A DNA stretch of 64,000 nucleotides from Gracilaria vermiculophylla (taxonomy: Eukaryota; Rhodophyta; Florideophyceae; Gracilariales; Gracilariaceae), in the NCBI GenBank assembly GCA_019155205.2, contig JAHNZQ020003149.1:52575-116574 (forward strand), in the 5' to 3' direction. Shown here in pieces: positions 41,017 to 49,943 of the stretch. A program made the translations under genes and the position numbers. Positions within the stretch are counted from its first letter, which is position 1; each line of letters starts with the position of its first letter. The notes beneath the pieces were generated by a model that saw nothing but the letters and a program-made list of their open reading frames with translations, was not told where the DNA came from and searched no databases.

Positions 41017-41482
41017 TTTCGGGCAAGGAAGAATTGGAAATAGAAGCTGGGATTCAAAGAGCAATAAGCTGCGGTGAGGGGGCTGTTTCGAGCGGAGAGG
41101 TGGTGAAGTGTACAAGGGTAGGCAAAGCCAAGGATAGGCAAAGCCAAGGATAGTTCGGCAGTGAAGAGCCAAACAAGCTATTTCTACGCCATTTGGTCTA
41201 AAGTGGGAAAGCAACTGTTCTTGTACTACGACAACGTGCCACAGGCGGTGCCACAGGCGGCGCGCAGCAAAGCGTGCTGTCAAAAAAACGCATTGGTTGG
41301 CCTCGGGCCGGCAGCGTTCGCCCGCACCCAACACGTGTGATTCTGTTCCCGCGCCTTGTCGATGAAAGTGACGAGTCAGACATGCTCAAGCGGCGAACCA
41401 TTCACAGCCATGACGCCCACAAACCACCTGCTCTTCACGCCGTCCTTTTCAGCCTTCTCCGAGAGGAGCCAGGGGTCACGAA
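41017..41482. promoter_or_regulatory. Shared upstream region of bZIP and ALG13 with two short tandem repeats
   Basis: A 16-bp unit (TAGGCAAAGCCAAGGA) is repeated at 41119-41134 and 41135-41150, and a 12-bp unit (GTGCCACAGGCG) at 41236-41247 and 41248-41259. They lie in the bZIP leader/promoter. No TATA box was identified. Confidence 0.5.
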
Positions 41483-42016
41483 ATGTCTGTCGATGGGGCG
41501 GGAAAAACATTGCTAGTGACGGTAGGTTCCACACAATTCCCTGCCCTAACCGATTTCGTAACGCTGCCGTCGACCCTCGCCGAGCTGCATGAATTAGGAA
41601 TCGCGCAGGTGACGCTGCAACATGGTAGCTACACGCCCACTTTGCCGGCGCCAGGAGAAAGGCCCCCTACTGTGCAGCCGTTACGCTATCATCCCCAGCT
41701 GTGCAATCTGCTAAGAAAGGCGGATGTAGTCGTGTCGCATGCTGGTGCCGGCACAGTTCTAGAAGCCGTTGATGCACGGCGACCACTGGTGGTGGTCGTC
41801 AATGACGCATTGATGCACAATCACCAAACCGAGCTTGCGGACGCTATGCAGCGATGCGGTTGTTGTGTGGTAGTTAGCGCCAAAAACATGACACAGCGCC
41901 TCATTCCGGCCATTCGACAGGTTTTGGGTGATGGCGCCGCGGAGAGACGGGCGCCGCCCCCGCGAATGCGTGGCGTGTTTGCAAGCGTGGTCGCTGAGGA
42001 ATTGGCGTTCACGTGA
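41483..42016 (+). CDS. ALG13: ALG13, catalytic subunit of UDP-GlcNAc transferase
   Basis: Protein of 177 aa, normal for ALG13. It begins TLLVTVGSTQFPALTDFV and carries the GT28 C-terminal signature VVSHAGAGTVLEAVDARRPL followed by VVVNDALMHNHQTELADAM. With membrane partner ALG14 it adds the second GlcNAc to the dolichol-linked N-glycan precursor on the cytosolic face of the ER. The first ATG after the shared upstream region is used. ALG14 is not in the window. An insertion of Pro-rich sequence (YTPTLPAPGERPPTVQP) in the middle is mildly unusual. Confidence 0.85.
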   Translation: MSVDGAGKTLLVTVGSTQFPALTDFVTLPSTLAELHELGIAQVTLQHGSYTPTLPAPGERPPTVQPLRYHPQLCNLLRKADVVVSHAGAGTVLEAVDARRPLVVVVNDALMHNHQTELADAMQRCGCCVVVSAKNMTQRLIPAIRQVLGDGAAERRAPPPRMRGVFASVVAEELAFT

Positions 42017-42707
42017 GTTGGGTATTAAACATAGCATTGCCTTCGCTTGCAACTCTCAAATAAATCGCGCTCGTACACACAACCATTTGCACCCATATTC
42101 ACCGGCTCCCTCTCCCATCCCTTCTTACTCTCGAATAAGGTCCCACCGATCACAAAATCTTCTAAACGTCATGCCTGACACCATCCTTCCAAGCCCGGTT
42201 TCAATCTCACTCAAAGAAAAATCTCTCACTCGCAAAATCACCACCCGCAATCTCACTCTCATAAAAATGGGCTTGCTTCTCATCCACGCCAAACTCTGCT
42301 TCCTCTTTTGCACGTATTTGCAGTTGTCGTAAGGTCAATACTGTAACAACTCCACACCAGTAAAACCAAGGCAGCTCAGTCTTCGTAAGCGACGCATATC
42401 AATAAACACACAAACATGGCCAAGATCCAGCTTCTGACTGAGAGAGCTCAATTGACAGCCATGTCGCTATAAATCTAGTCAGCAAGATTTCCAAGTCTCA
42501 CTGCTACCATTTCTCCTTATTCATTCATCCTGGGCTCCTTTGCCACCCATCATTTGAAGCAATGCAGTCAGGATTCTTAAGCTAACTCCTTCTAAAGTAT
42601 ATTCCCTTGACTCCAGCTGAGGTGCATAGCTTTTTATATTTTGGATTGCAACCGATCGCTCTCCGTGGTTGCTCTTAAAAAATACAGTTCCAGGCCCTTG
42701 CACGAGG
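42017..42707. other. Intergenic between convergent genes
   Basis: 3' flanks of ALG13 and D-lactate dehydrogenase, C/T-rich at 42060-42270. No gene seen. Confidence 0.5.
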
Positions 42708-43997
42708 TCAAGTCAGCCCAGATGACGGCTCAACCTCTGCCTTTACTTCAAATTCCATTTCCATCCCCATTCTGTATTGAATCAAACATCTTATCAAATT
42801 TCTGGCTACCGCCGTAATAGCTTCTCGAGTCAGCGCAGACTGATGACCAGTCAACAATACGTTAGGCATAGACTTTAAGACCTGAAGATTCATATCAAGA
42901 ACATCACCGGTTTGATCCCTGAAAAACAATGACGTCTCTCCCTCGTACACATCCATGGCAAGACCTCCTACTTGGCCGCTTCGCAAACCATCAATCACGG
43001 CAGAAATATCAACCAGAGCGCCACGAGCTGTGTTCACGATCACGACGCCTCTCTTACAGGTTCGGAGTGCCTCCGCTCCGATCATGTGTCGCGTCGCGGC
43101 CATAAGCGGTGCATGTAACGTAAGAATGTGCGAGCTTTCTAGGAGCGTTGTCAACGACACATATCGCCCTCCGGTCGCCAACACTTCCTTCGACTCGACC
43201 AGATCAAATGCCAGAATTCGACAGCCAAAGCCGCTGAGAATTTTGGCAACGCTGCGACCAACCAGCCCTGTTCCTATGATACCGACAGTCTTTCCGGAGA
43301 GCTCGAAGCCCATGAGCCCATGCAAACGGAAGTTGCCGTCTCGGACACGATTGTGCGCAATGTGTATCTTTCGGTTAAGCGTCATCAATAGTGATACTGT
43401 GTATTCTGCAACGCTTGTTGGGGAATGTGCAGGTGGTCTTGCAATCCGAAAACCGATCTCAAACGCTTGTTCGTCTGACAAAGCTCTCGCTCCTGAGTAG
43501 CGGAATGCGAGAACTTGAACACCGCAGGTCCTGAGCGCGTACAACATGTTCTTGTGTACCCTATCGGTAGCAAAAATACAAGCAACCTGCGCGCCGAGTG
43601 CTAAAGAGGCGGTGGCGTCTTCTAGCGCGCTTTGGATAGGAATCATCTCGATATACCCGGAGGCACCTGCCAAGTTGATCTCGGACCGAAATACTTCAAC
43701 TTCATATGGGAGCGCAGAGAAGAGTACAAACCTGAGCGGTCGCTGGTTTTGGTCGAAGAGCAGTTGAGGAGGAATTTGTTGTTGTGCGTTGAGCATTGCG
43801 GCGTTAGCGTTGACATACGAGGGCTGGAATTGCATCATTGTTTGATGATAGTGAGAGAGAGCGAGGCGGGCGGCATTGGCTGCAGAGGGGTCCAGATGAG
43901 TTGGTTGAGCTTGATAAAAGGAGCCGCCATGAGGGTTCGGCGGCTGTTGGTCGGGCAGAGGGGCAATCTGCACGTGCTTAACGGGGTTGTCGTCCAT
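42708..43997 (-). CDS. D-lactate dehydrogenase (D-2-hydroxyacid dehydrogenase) with N-terminal extension
   Basis: Protein of 429 aa. Residues 86-429 match the fermentative LdhA type: NAD motif GIIGTGLVGRS (242-247 for the GxGxxG), catalytic Arg325 in NTARGALVD, Glu352 in DVYEGE and His385 in LLTGHQSALTREA. The segment LFFRDQTGDVLDMNLQVLKS, shared with E. coli LdhA, separates it from phosphoglycerate dehydrogenases and CtBP. It reduces pyruvate to D-lactate with NADH. The first 85 residues are a Gln/Pro/Asn/Ala-rich low-complexity extension absent from bacterial LdhA, without a clear targeting signature. Bacterial ancestry of the enzyme part is possible. Confidence 0.85.
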   Translation of the reverse strand: MDDNPVKHVQIAPLPDQQPPNPHGGSFYQAQPTHLDPSAANAARLALSHYHQTMMQFQPSYVNANAAMLNAQQQIPPQLLFDQNQRPLRFVLFSALPYEVEVFRSEINLAGASGYIEMIPIQSALEDATASLALGAQVACIFATDRVHKNMLYALRTCGVQVLAFRYSGARALSDEQAFEIGFRIARPPAHSPTSVAEYTVSLLMTLNRKIHIAHNRVRDGNFRLHGLMGFELSGKTVGIIGTGLVGRSVAKILSGFGCRILAFDLVESKEVLATGGRYVSLTTLLESSHILTLHAPLMAATRHMIGAEALRTCKRGVVIVNTARGALVDISAVIDGLRSGQVGGLAMDVYEGETSLFFRDQTGDVLDMNLQVLKSMPNVLLTGHQSALTREAITAVARNLIRCLIQYRMGMEMEFEVKAEVEPSSGLT

Positions 43998-44464
43998 GGA
44001 AAGACGCTAGGGCTGCGGGCAGTCTGGACGGAGGTGAAAATGGGTGGGTTGGAGGGGGGAGGAGGGTGGCAGAAGGGGGGTGTGGAGCGCCGCGCTTGAA
44101 GGGGAGCTCTTCGGCAGCGGGGGTAATTTTTAGTTCGGCTGCGTGACGTGGCGATGCGCTCAGCGTCACGATGGTTGGCTCTCAGCTGCCGCTGTGTGGC
44201 ACGTGTCGTCAGCGACGGCGACACCGTAATGAGGCCCCTTGATAGCAGAACGAATCTCCGAGCCGCAGATGTTTATACGTTCGATACCTTCGCCTCACCT
44301 CGCCAAGAGGAATCCTCCCTCCAGGAGATAACTTCATTGAATGTGCGCTGTACCCCTGGAGGCACTGAATTTTGGGCGCCAAGTCGCTGTGGTTCGAGCA
44401 AGGAGAGAAACCGATCACCAGATCAATAGCATGCAAACTTTCCGCGATCACAAGCAGTCCGGGT
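43998..44464. promoter_or_regulatory. Upstream region of D-lactate dehydrogenase with G-rich tract
   Basis: At 44041-44081 the plus strand holds several G runs (GGGTGGGTTGGAGGGGGG and more), able in principle to form a G-quadruplex. The tract lies 45-85 bases before the ATG of the minus-strand gene. The rest holds nothing recognisable. Confidence 0.4.
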
Positions 44465-45493
44465 CTACGAGAATATCTTTGTTCTACCACAGAAATATGG
44501 ATCTATCCCAGGTGCGCATCTCTCCAAGGCTCGAATAAACGAGCGCTCCGCTCTGAGATCATGTCCCCTCCACACAGAACCGCCATTCGCACCAGTGCCA
44601 CCAATCGTCCCGTTCATTGCGAACAGCCGCACACGCTCACATGAGCGCAGCGCCATCAGAATCCCAATCATGCCGGTCGTCGGCACCGAATATCCAGCAC
44701 TCTGCTTGTGTTGCTCTAACAGCCTGTACGCAGTCGCCTCCAAGTCGGGATGAATCAAGTGGATGCCGCTGACTGGTACTGTTGCCGAGTCATTAAATGC
44801 TTTCCATCCCATCACACATGCGCGGAAACGTCCAGGACATTCATGACGATATACGAAAACTGGCGCTTCTTTCTTCAAATAATCAATTGCCTGGCGTCGT
44901 ATATCGCCAAATGTGGCGTTTCCTTGTCCCCAACCAAATGCAAACCTTTTGAACGAATGTAAAGCGCCCCGCTGAACAATTAGCATGTGTGTCGTAGATC
45001 CAAGCGCAACACCACTCCTCTCCGCTCTTAGGAAAGAAGGGTACCGGATGTTGAGGCGTATTACCACATCTGCTTCTTCAACCAGCCTTGCTTGTTCTGC
45101 AGTGGATTTCTGCCGCGGAATGGGAGCACCGCCAACCACGGCGCAGACTGCGGGCTTTGTTCCCTGAAAGATGACAGGCTGATTATTCGCTATGATTTGC
45201 CTTTCAATGAATGACGCGATTAGAGCGAGTGCGTCTTTCGCTTCTTCTTCGGAAGTCAAGTAAACGAAAGGCGGTTTCTGTAAACACATAGTGTGAACAC
45301 ATCTTTTAACTTCTGCAAGAGTCCATAACGTGGGAGAAGATGAATAAGCGTGACGAAAGCCTCTCTTGAAATGCACACATACTAAAAACACCAATAATAG
45401 CAGAGTTGGGACAAATACTGTTTTGCGACAAGGTTTTCTGTGATTCAGAGACCAAAGAAACTCTGTTCTACGCCAACGAATCGCTCCAGCCAT
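44465..45493 (-). CDS. Type II membrane glycosyltransferase, GT29 sialyltransferase-like
   Basis: Protein of 342 aa. A short basic N-terminus and one membrane anchor (VFVPTLLLLVFLVCVHF) give type II Golgi topology. A sialyl motif L-like segment is seen: VCAVVGGAPIPRQKSTAEQA, continuing to DVVIRLN and GSTTHMLI. A motif S-like segment is SVPTTGMIGILMALRSCERV followed by RLFAMNG. These are the CMP-binding motifs of family GT29. Plants and algae are not known to make much sialic acid; their GT29-like proteins may use related acids such as Kdo. The donor and acceptor here are unknown. The frame is open to 45514 without ATG; the ATG is at 45493. A three-codon upstream reading frame (ATG at 45535) precedes it. 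Confidence 0.72.
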   Translation of the reverse strand: MAGAIRWRRTEFLWSLNHRKPCRKTVFVPTLLLLVFLVCVHFKRGFRHAYSSSPTLWTLAEVKRCVHTMCLQKPPFVYLTSEEEAKDALALIASFIERQIIANNQPVIFQGTKPAVCAVVGGAPIPRQKSTAEQARLVEEADVVIRLNIRYPSFLRAERSGVALGSTTHMLIVQRGALHSFKRFAFGWGQGNATFGDIRRQAIDYLKKEAPVFVYRHECPGRFRACVMGWKAFNDSATVPVSGIHLIHPDLEATAYRLLEQHKQSAGYSVPTTGMIGILMALRSCERVRLFAMNGTIGGTGANGGSVWRGHDLRAERSFIRALERCAPGIDPYFCGRTKIFS

Positions 45494-45612
45494 TGAACGC
45501 TTTCTCAAAGACAAAATCCTCTTCTATTTTGGCATGGGACTCGAAGCAAAAATATTCGGTCTCCCCGAGTATGCGGAAGAAAAAAATGATGATAGAAAGC
45601 GGAGATTGGTAC

Positions 45613-45622
45613 ATATATATAC
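45613..45622 (-). promoter_or_regulatory. TATA box of the GT29-like gene
   Basis: GTATATATAT on the minus strand, about 120 bases before the ATG at 45493. The predicted leader includes the mini upstream frame at 45535. Confidence 0.5.
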
Positions 45623-45831
45623 ACGATGGAGTACGCTACTCGATTCTACTCATCGAAATCGGAACCATATCGACAAGAGACGGTACCACGCCACAGTGTC
45701 GTAAACTGGGACGTTCCAGAGCTACACAAAGTTTTGCCCAAAAGAGAGTCCTACTTCACAAGTACCGAGAGCCTAGATACTGAAAGTTAAAAAAGAACTT
45801 TTGGATATCTATTAGTCGTCGGTTTATTACG

Positions 45832-48618
45832 TCAAAAATGTTGAGCCCGAAAACTCCATGTTCCTCTTCCCACATCATAACCAAGAAATTGTAGCCCTTC
45901 TCTATCACAATGATGCTTCAGATTCTTTACCATTTTTGCCACAGAATGGGCGTCCTTTTGCACAACACCACCCTTCTTCTTCCAAACACCGTGCATCCTG
46001 ATAACTGCTGGTTTATTGAGTTCTTCTCCCGGTTGAGGAATAGAGTCGTTGCTGGGATAAATCGTTACTGTCCCTGGCTCAATGCTTACAATCTCATCCA
46101 AGTTCAGTCGTCTGAGATCAACTGCGGTTTCCCATCGTACTTCTCCAATATTTTCTCTGTAGATCGTAAAGCCTTGAACATGACTCAATTCTTCTTCGGA
46201 CATGTCTTGCAATGCGCCAATACTAGGGATGGTCACGTAATCCGGTCTTCTGCATGTCGGGATAATGCTTCCCTTATTTTTAGCATCAGCCTGATGGATC
46301 TCATCATTTTTTGATTTTGATCGGTCGTTGGAATATTGGTTTCCATAAAACCCAACGTACGGAACGTACCGTGCGGGTTCGAGAACTTCTTCTTCCTTCT
46401 TTACGTCAAAAACAGTCCGTTCCTGAGGTTCTTCTTTGTTCGAAGGTCCAATCGAGTCAGATTCATTGACTTCAAGAACAGTTTCTTCCTCGTCGTCCTT
46501 GACTTCTTTTTGTTCAAGTTTGTCGGTAGTGTTCTCGACCAACGCCTGCTGTGATTGTAGCGTACGAGACTCTGATAGTTGTTGAGACACGGGAGTATCG
46601 TCTACAACCTTTGCTTTTCGGCGAATTCTGGCGCCTGGGCTCTGAGTAGCCGGTTCCACAACTGTATCCTCGTCAATGGGTTCAATGAACAGCTTCTTGA
46701 GATTTCTCGCTCTTACGCGCTGTTCTTCGGTTCGCCATGGTGTGACAAAGTCTCGGGAATGATCTTTTTCGCGCATCATATCGTCCAAGTCAAAGAGACT
46801 GCCTTTCCGGGACCACTGTCGAGCACGGGGTCTATACCAAGAATCTGTCGTGACTCTCGATCCGTGCAAGGGGCGAATCTGAAGCTCATCTCCGACGCGG
46901 GAGCGTCTTGTTAGACCACCAATCGGACCGACAACCACACTTACAGTCTTCCCTTGTGTACCTTGAGATTCTAATGGCAACAGTGATAACGAACTGTCTT
47001 CAGGGATGTTTCCAAACAGGTTTGAATTTCCAAATGGATTGTTTGTTAGCGATGCTTCTAAAGGACCTTGCTGTTGGTGCTGTTGTTGCTGCAGTTGTTG
47101 CTGCTGCTGTTGATTGCCAAAGCCAAACCCAGTGCCACTTCCAAACATAGATCCAGACATCCCGAAACCGGATCCAGTGTTTCCGAAGAGGGAACCGGAA
47201 GGTTGCGTGCCAAAAAGACTTGATGACGACGCCCCGAAGCCGGCTCCTGAACCTGACCCAAATAAACCACTGCTTGTATTTCCGAAAAGCGTACTTCCCG
47301 TTGATCCTGAGCCAAATAGCCCTCCACCTGCAGACGAACCGAACCCAGAGCCCCCAAATAGAGAAGCGGATTGTTGGGAACCGGTTCCAAACAAACTTGA
47401 TGCTCCAAAAGCGCTTGAGGATGCTCCAAATTGTCCCCCGCCTCCTTGTTGATTCCCAAAAAGACCAGCATTAGTTTGCTGTGTCCCCCCAAACAATCCC
47501 CCTGCAGACGATTGGCCTCCGCCGAATAATGCGCTACCGGTCTGTTGTTGGCCTCCAAACAAAGAACCTCCTCCAGAGGACTGCCCTCCAAATAAACTGG
47601 AGGCGCTTTGAGCCGGAGTGCCAAAACCAGATGCAGCAGACTGTTGTCCAAACAATGATGCCCCAGTTTGCTGAGACCCGAATAAGCCCGCAGACTGCTG
47701 CTGACTTCCTCCACCAAACAGAGATTGTGACGACGCGCCAAATCCTGATGCTCCAAATGCTGAGGAACTGGCTCCTTGTGCCCCAAAACCACCAGTCGAA
47801 GCTGCTCCAAATCCTGAGCCTCCTGTACTTCCAAATCCAGATCCAAACCCACCAGATTGCGCTTGCGCTGCTGTTTGACCAAAGCCAGTGTTTCCACCAA
47901 ATACAGATGCGCCAAATACGGCGCCACCGGAGCTACCGAACCCACTTGCCGATTGGCCAAAGCCGGATGGCTGTTGACCGAAACCGGACTGCGTTTGGCC
48001 AAAGCTACCGAAGCCCGTCGCTTGTTGCTGCTGTTGTGTCTGGCCAAACAAAGTATTACCACCGCCAAACGCAGAAGTTGTGTTTCCGAAAAGCGGCTGC
48101 GACGAAGAGCCAAAAGCGTTACCGGCTGCTCCGAAACCGGACGCAGATTGGCCAAACCCGGAAGCGCCGAAACCAGAACTCTCCATACCGGAGGAGTTTC
48201 CAAAGCCCGACTGTTGACCCCCTTTGTCGCCACGGCCGTAATCGCCCAGTCGAAGTTCCTCGACGCTGAACTGTTGGAACTGGTTCATGGCGCTGATGGA
48301 GTGAAAGCGAGAAGGGTCCGTCGAGTTGGTGTCATGCAATTGGGAAATCTGCCATTTGACAGTTCGCGTGCTGGGGGGATTTCCAACGGGTTGCTGTTGG
48401 AAAACATTTTGTTGCCCAAAACTAGGCACCGTGCCCGTGCCCCACGGCGATTGTGACTGGGACTGGCTGAACGCTCCGAATCCAGAGCTTGCAGCGCCGA
48501 AGCCGGACGAGGAGGCTCCGAAAGAAGAGGATTGCCCAAACACTGGAGCCGGCGTGCCGAAGGCTGACTGCGTGTTTCCGAAGAGATTGCCGCCGAAGCC
48601 CGAGCCACCAAATGCCAT
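45832..48618 (-). CDS. NUP98: Nucleoporin NUP98 (separate, without NUP96)
   Basis: Protein of 928 aa. Residues 1-75 and about 135-560 are packed with GFG, SLFG and GLFG repeats in Gly/Ser/Gln-rich sequence. They form the phase-separating barrier of the nuclear pore. Between them, residues 80-133 form a GLEBS motif that binds Gle2/RAE1 (SISAMNQFQQFSVEELRLGD). After a charged linker, the C-terminal 150 residues are the NUP98 autoproteolytic domain (PDYVTIPSIGALQDMSEEEL, LNLDEIVSIEPGTVTIYP, GTWSFRAQHF). The protein ends with a stop codon directly after HF, the position where NUP98-NUP96 precursors cleave themselves. The frame is open to 48690 without ATG; the ATG at 48618 gives MAFGGSGFGG. Confidence 0.9.
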   Translation of the reverse strand: MAFGGSGFGGNLFGNTQSAFGTPAPVFGQSSSFGASSSGFGAASSGFGAFSQSQSQSPWGTGTVPSFGQQNVFQQQPVGNPPSTRTVKWQISQLHDTNSTDPSRFHSISAMNQFQQFSVEELRLGDYGRGDKGGQQSGFGNSSGMESSGFGASGFGQSASGFGAAGNAFGSSSQPLFGNTTSAFGGGNTLFGQTQQQQQATGFGSFGQTQSGFGQQPSGFGQSASGFGSSGGAVFGASVFGGNTGFGQTAAQAQSGGFGSGFGSTGGSGFGAASTGGFGAQGASSSAFGASGFGASSQSLFGGGSQQQSAGLFGSQQTGASLFGQQSAASGFGTPAQSASSLFGGQSSGGGSLFGGQQQTGSALFGGGQSSAGGLFGGTQQTNAGLFGNQQGGGGQFGASSSAFGASSLFGTGSQQSASLFGGSGFGSSAGGGLFGSGSTGSTLFGNTSSGLFGSGSGAGFGASSSSLFGTQPSGSLFGNTGSGFGMSGSMFGSGTGFGFGNQQQQQQLQQQQHQQQGPLEASLTNNPFGNSNLFGNIPEDSSLSLLPLESQGTQGKTVSVVVGPIGGLTRRSRVGDELQIRPLHGSRVTTDSWYRPRARQWSRKGSLFDLDDMMREKDHSRDFVTPWRTEEQRVRARNLKKLFIEPIDEDTVVEPATQSPGARIRRKAKVVDDTPVSQQLSESRTLQSQQALVENTTDKLEQKEVKDDEEETVLEVNESDSIGPSNKEEPQERTVFDVKKEEEVLEPARYVPYVGFYGNQYSNDRSKSKNDEIHQADAKNKGSIIPTCRRPDYVTIPSIGALQDMSEEELSHVQGFTIYRENIGEVRWETAVDLRRLNLDEIVSIEPGTVTIYPSNDSIPQPGEELNKPAVIRMHGVWKKKGGVVQKDAHSVAKMVKNLKHHCDREGLQFLGYDVGRGTWSFRAQHF

Positions 48619-49053
48619 GCTGTGCGGGATGCAAGATGCGCCGAGGCGAGCGGGAGACAAGCGAGCTGCGGCGGCCAGAGACAGCTTCACTTAAAAACGG
48701 TGGGTGGCTGCGAAATCGAGGGTCGACGATACCAAAGAGCCTTTCTTTACGCAATTTTGTCAACAGGGCTCGCTGACTGGAGAGCGATCGCAAAAATTGC
48801 ATTGGAAACGAATCGTTTGGATCAGGCGGTGCACAGATCGCGGGAAACGGGCACACGTGAGCTCTGATGTGGCGCTCCCTGGCGCCTGCGCGCCAGCAGT
48901 GCTGGGTACGAGCCCCTCTGCGTGCCTGCCGCGTCTAATGCCTCTTATCTCAACGTTACCTATGTTTACATGATACGAGGGGTGAGCGCTCACTGCCCGT
49001 CGGGCCGGGCTCGCCGATCCCCTGCGCGGACAGCCCCTCCTGGTCGCGGACAG

Positions 49054-49134
<81 letters not shown>

Positions 49135-49451
49135 ATGTCACGGAGAGCCCCTCCTGGTCATGGAGAGCCCCTCCTGGTCATGGACTGACCCTCATGGTCG
49201 CGGACGCGGCCCCCCTCTCTGGCAACCATACATCGTCGACAAGGCGCCCAGCCGACAGACCCGCTAGCATCATCGCCAACACAGGTCAGCAAGACGTAGA
49301 CACGAATATGTTCCTTCATCCAAGGTTGGCTAACACCCCCATGCAATCTGAGAGTGATGACTATGCCAAGCGCGCTTCAAATCAGGAGCTACGGTGTGCA
49401 AGCAGCTCCTGTAGAATCGGCAAGATTCCAAGCCGGTGAGATTCAAAGCTG
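48619..49451. other. NUP98 upstream region and minisatellite
   Basis: No gene seen. It contains the poly-C tract and 20-bp repeats described next. Apparent proline-rich frames through the tract are by-products of the homopolymer. Confidence 0.5.
49026..49199 (+). repeat. 20-bp minisatellite with an 81-base C homopolymer
   Basis: Units of 20 bp of the form GCGGACAGCCCCTCCTGGTC occur at 49026, 49046 (interrupted), 49140, 49160 and 49180. In the second unit the CCCC core has become an uninterrupted run of C from 49054 to 49134. The run probably arose by slippage in that core; its exact length may be a sequencing or assembly estimate. Confidence 0.85.
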
Positions 49452-49943
49452 CTATGAGTAGGACCCGCCGCGGGGTGGCGTAGTGCCCGTTTCGGTGGCA
49501 ACGAGCAAGTCAGTCTGGCCTTCTCTTTCCCGGCTCGGATACGGCGGCATCACATGCTGATACTCATCGTCAAACGCCACTGTGATCTCCCATGCCTTCC
49601 GTTCCCCCTGCTTCGAGGGTGGCACGGGTTTGAGCTGGATGCGCGTCACAATATAGCCTGAATCGAACATGTTGTCACAAAAGTCTTGAATTAGAGCTAC
49701 AAGTTTTAGTCTGTGGCGTTCTTTGTTTCTTGGGAGCGGGGGCGGCGGTCGTTGGGGGATGGGTGTCGTCACATCGGACGGCTTTGGTACGAGCGTTATG
49801 GCCAGCACATCCATCCCGATGCTGCATGAGACGTCCCGAAATGCTCCGAGTAGGCATCCTAGTTCTGTTAGCCGTTCTTGATTGGAGGTTATCGCCTCGG
49901 CCGTGAGCGCTGGAGTCGTGGTCATGGGCCCATTATTTGTCAT
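49452..49943 (-). CDS. Hypothetical protein, 163 aa
   Basis: One ATG-initiated frame. The first 90 residues look folded (ITSNQERLTELGCLLGAFRD, then GMDVLAITLVPK), followed by a Pro-rich spacer and a second ordered part (RLKLVALIQDFCDNMFDSGY, IVTRIQLKPV, WEITVAFDD). The last 30 residues are Thr/Gly/Pro-rich. Composition and hydrophobic periodicity argue for a real protein. I recognise no family, signal peptide or membrane segment. No TATA box was found upstream. Confidence 0.55.
   Translation of the reverse strand: MTNNGPMTTTPALTAEAITSNQERLTELGCLLGAFRDVSCSIGMDVLAITLVPKPSDVTTPIPQRPPPPLPRNKERHRLKLVALIQDFCDNMFDSGYIVTRIQLKPVPPSKQGERKAWEITVAFDDEYQHVMPPYPSREREGQTDLLVATETGTTPPRGGSYS

Noticed and set aside
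47058..48269. Long frames on both strands inside NUP98
   Set aside because: They are shadow frames of the repetitive Gly/Phe/Gln codons. The NUP98 frame itself has GLEBS and C-terminal domains.
48922..49188. Proline-rich frame (and glycine-rich antisense) through the poly-C tract
   Set aside because: It results from the homopolymer only and has no promoter, domain or conserved flanks.
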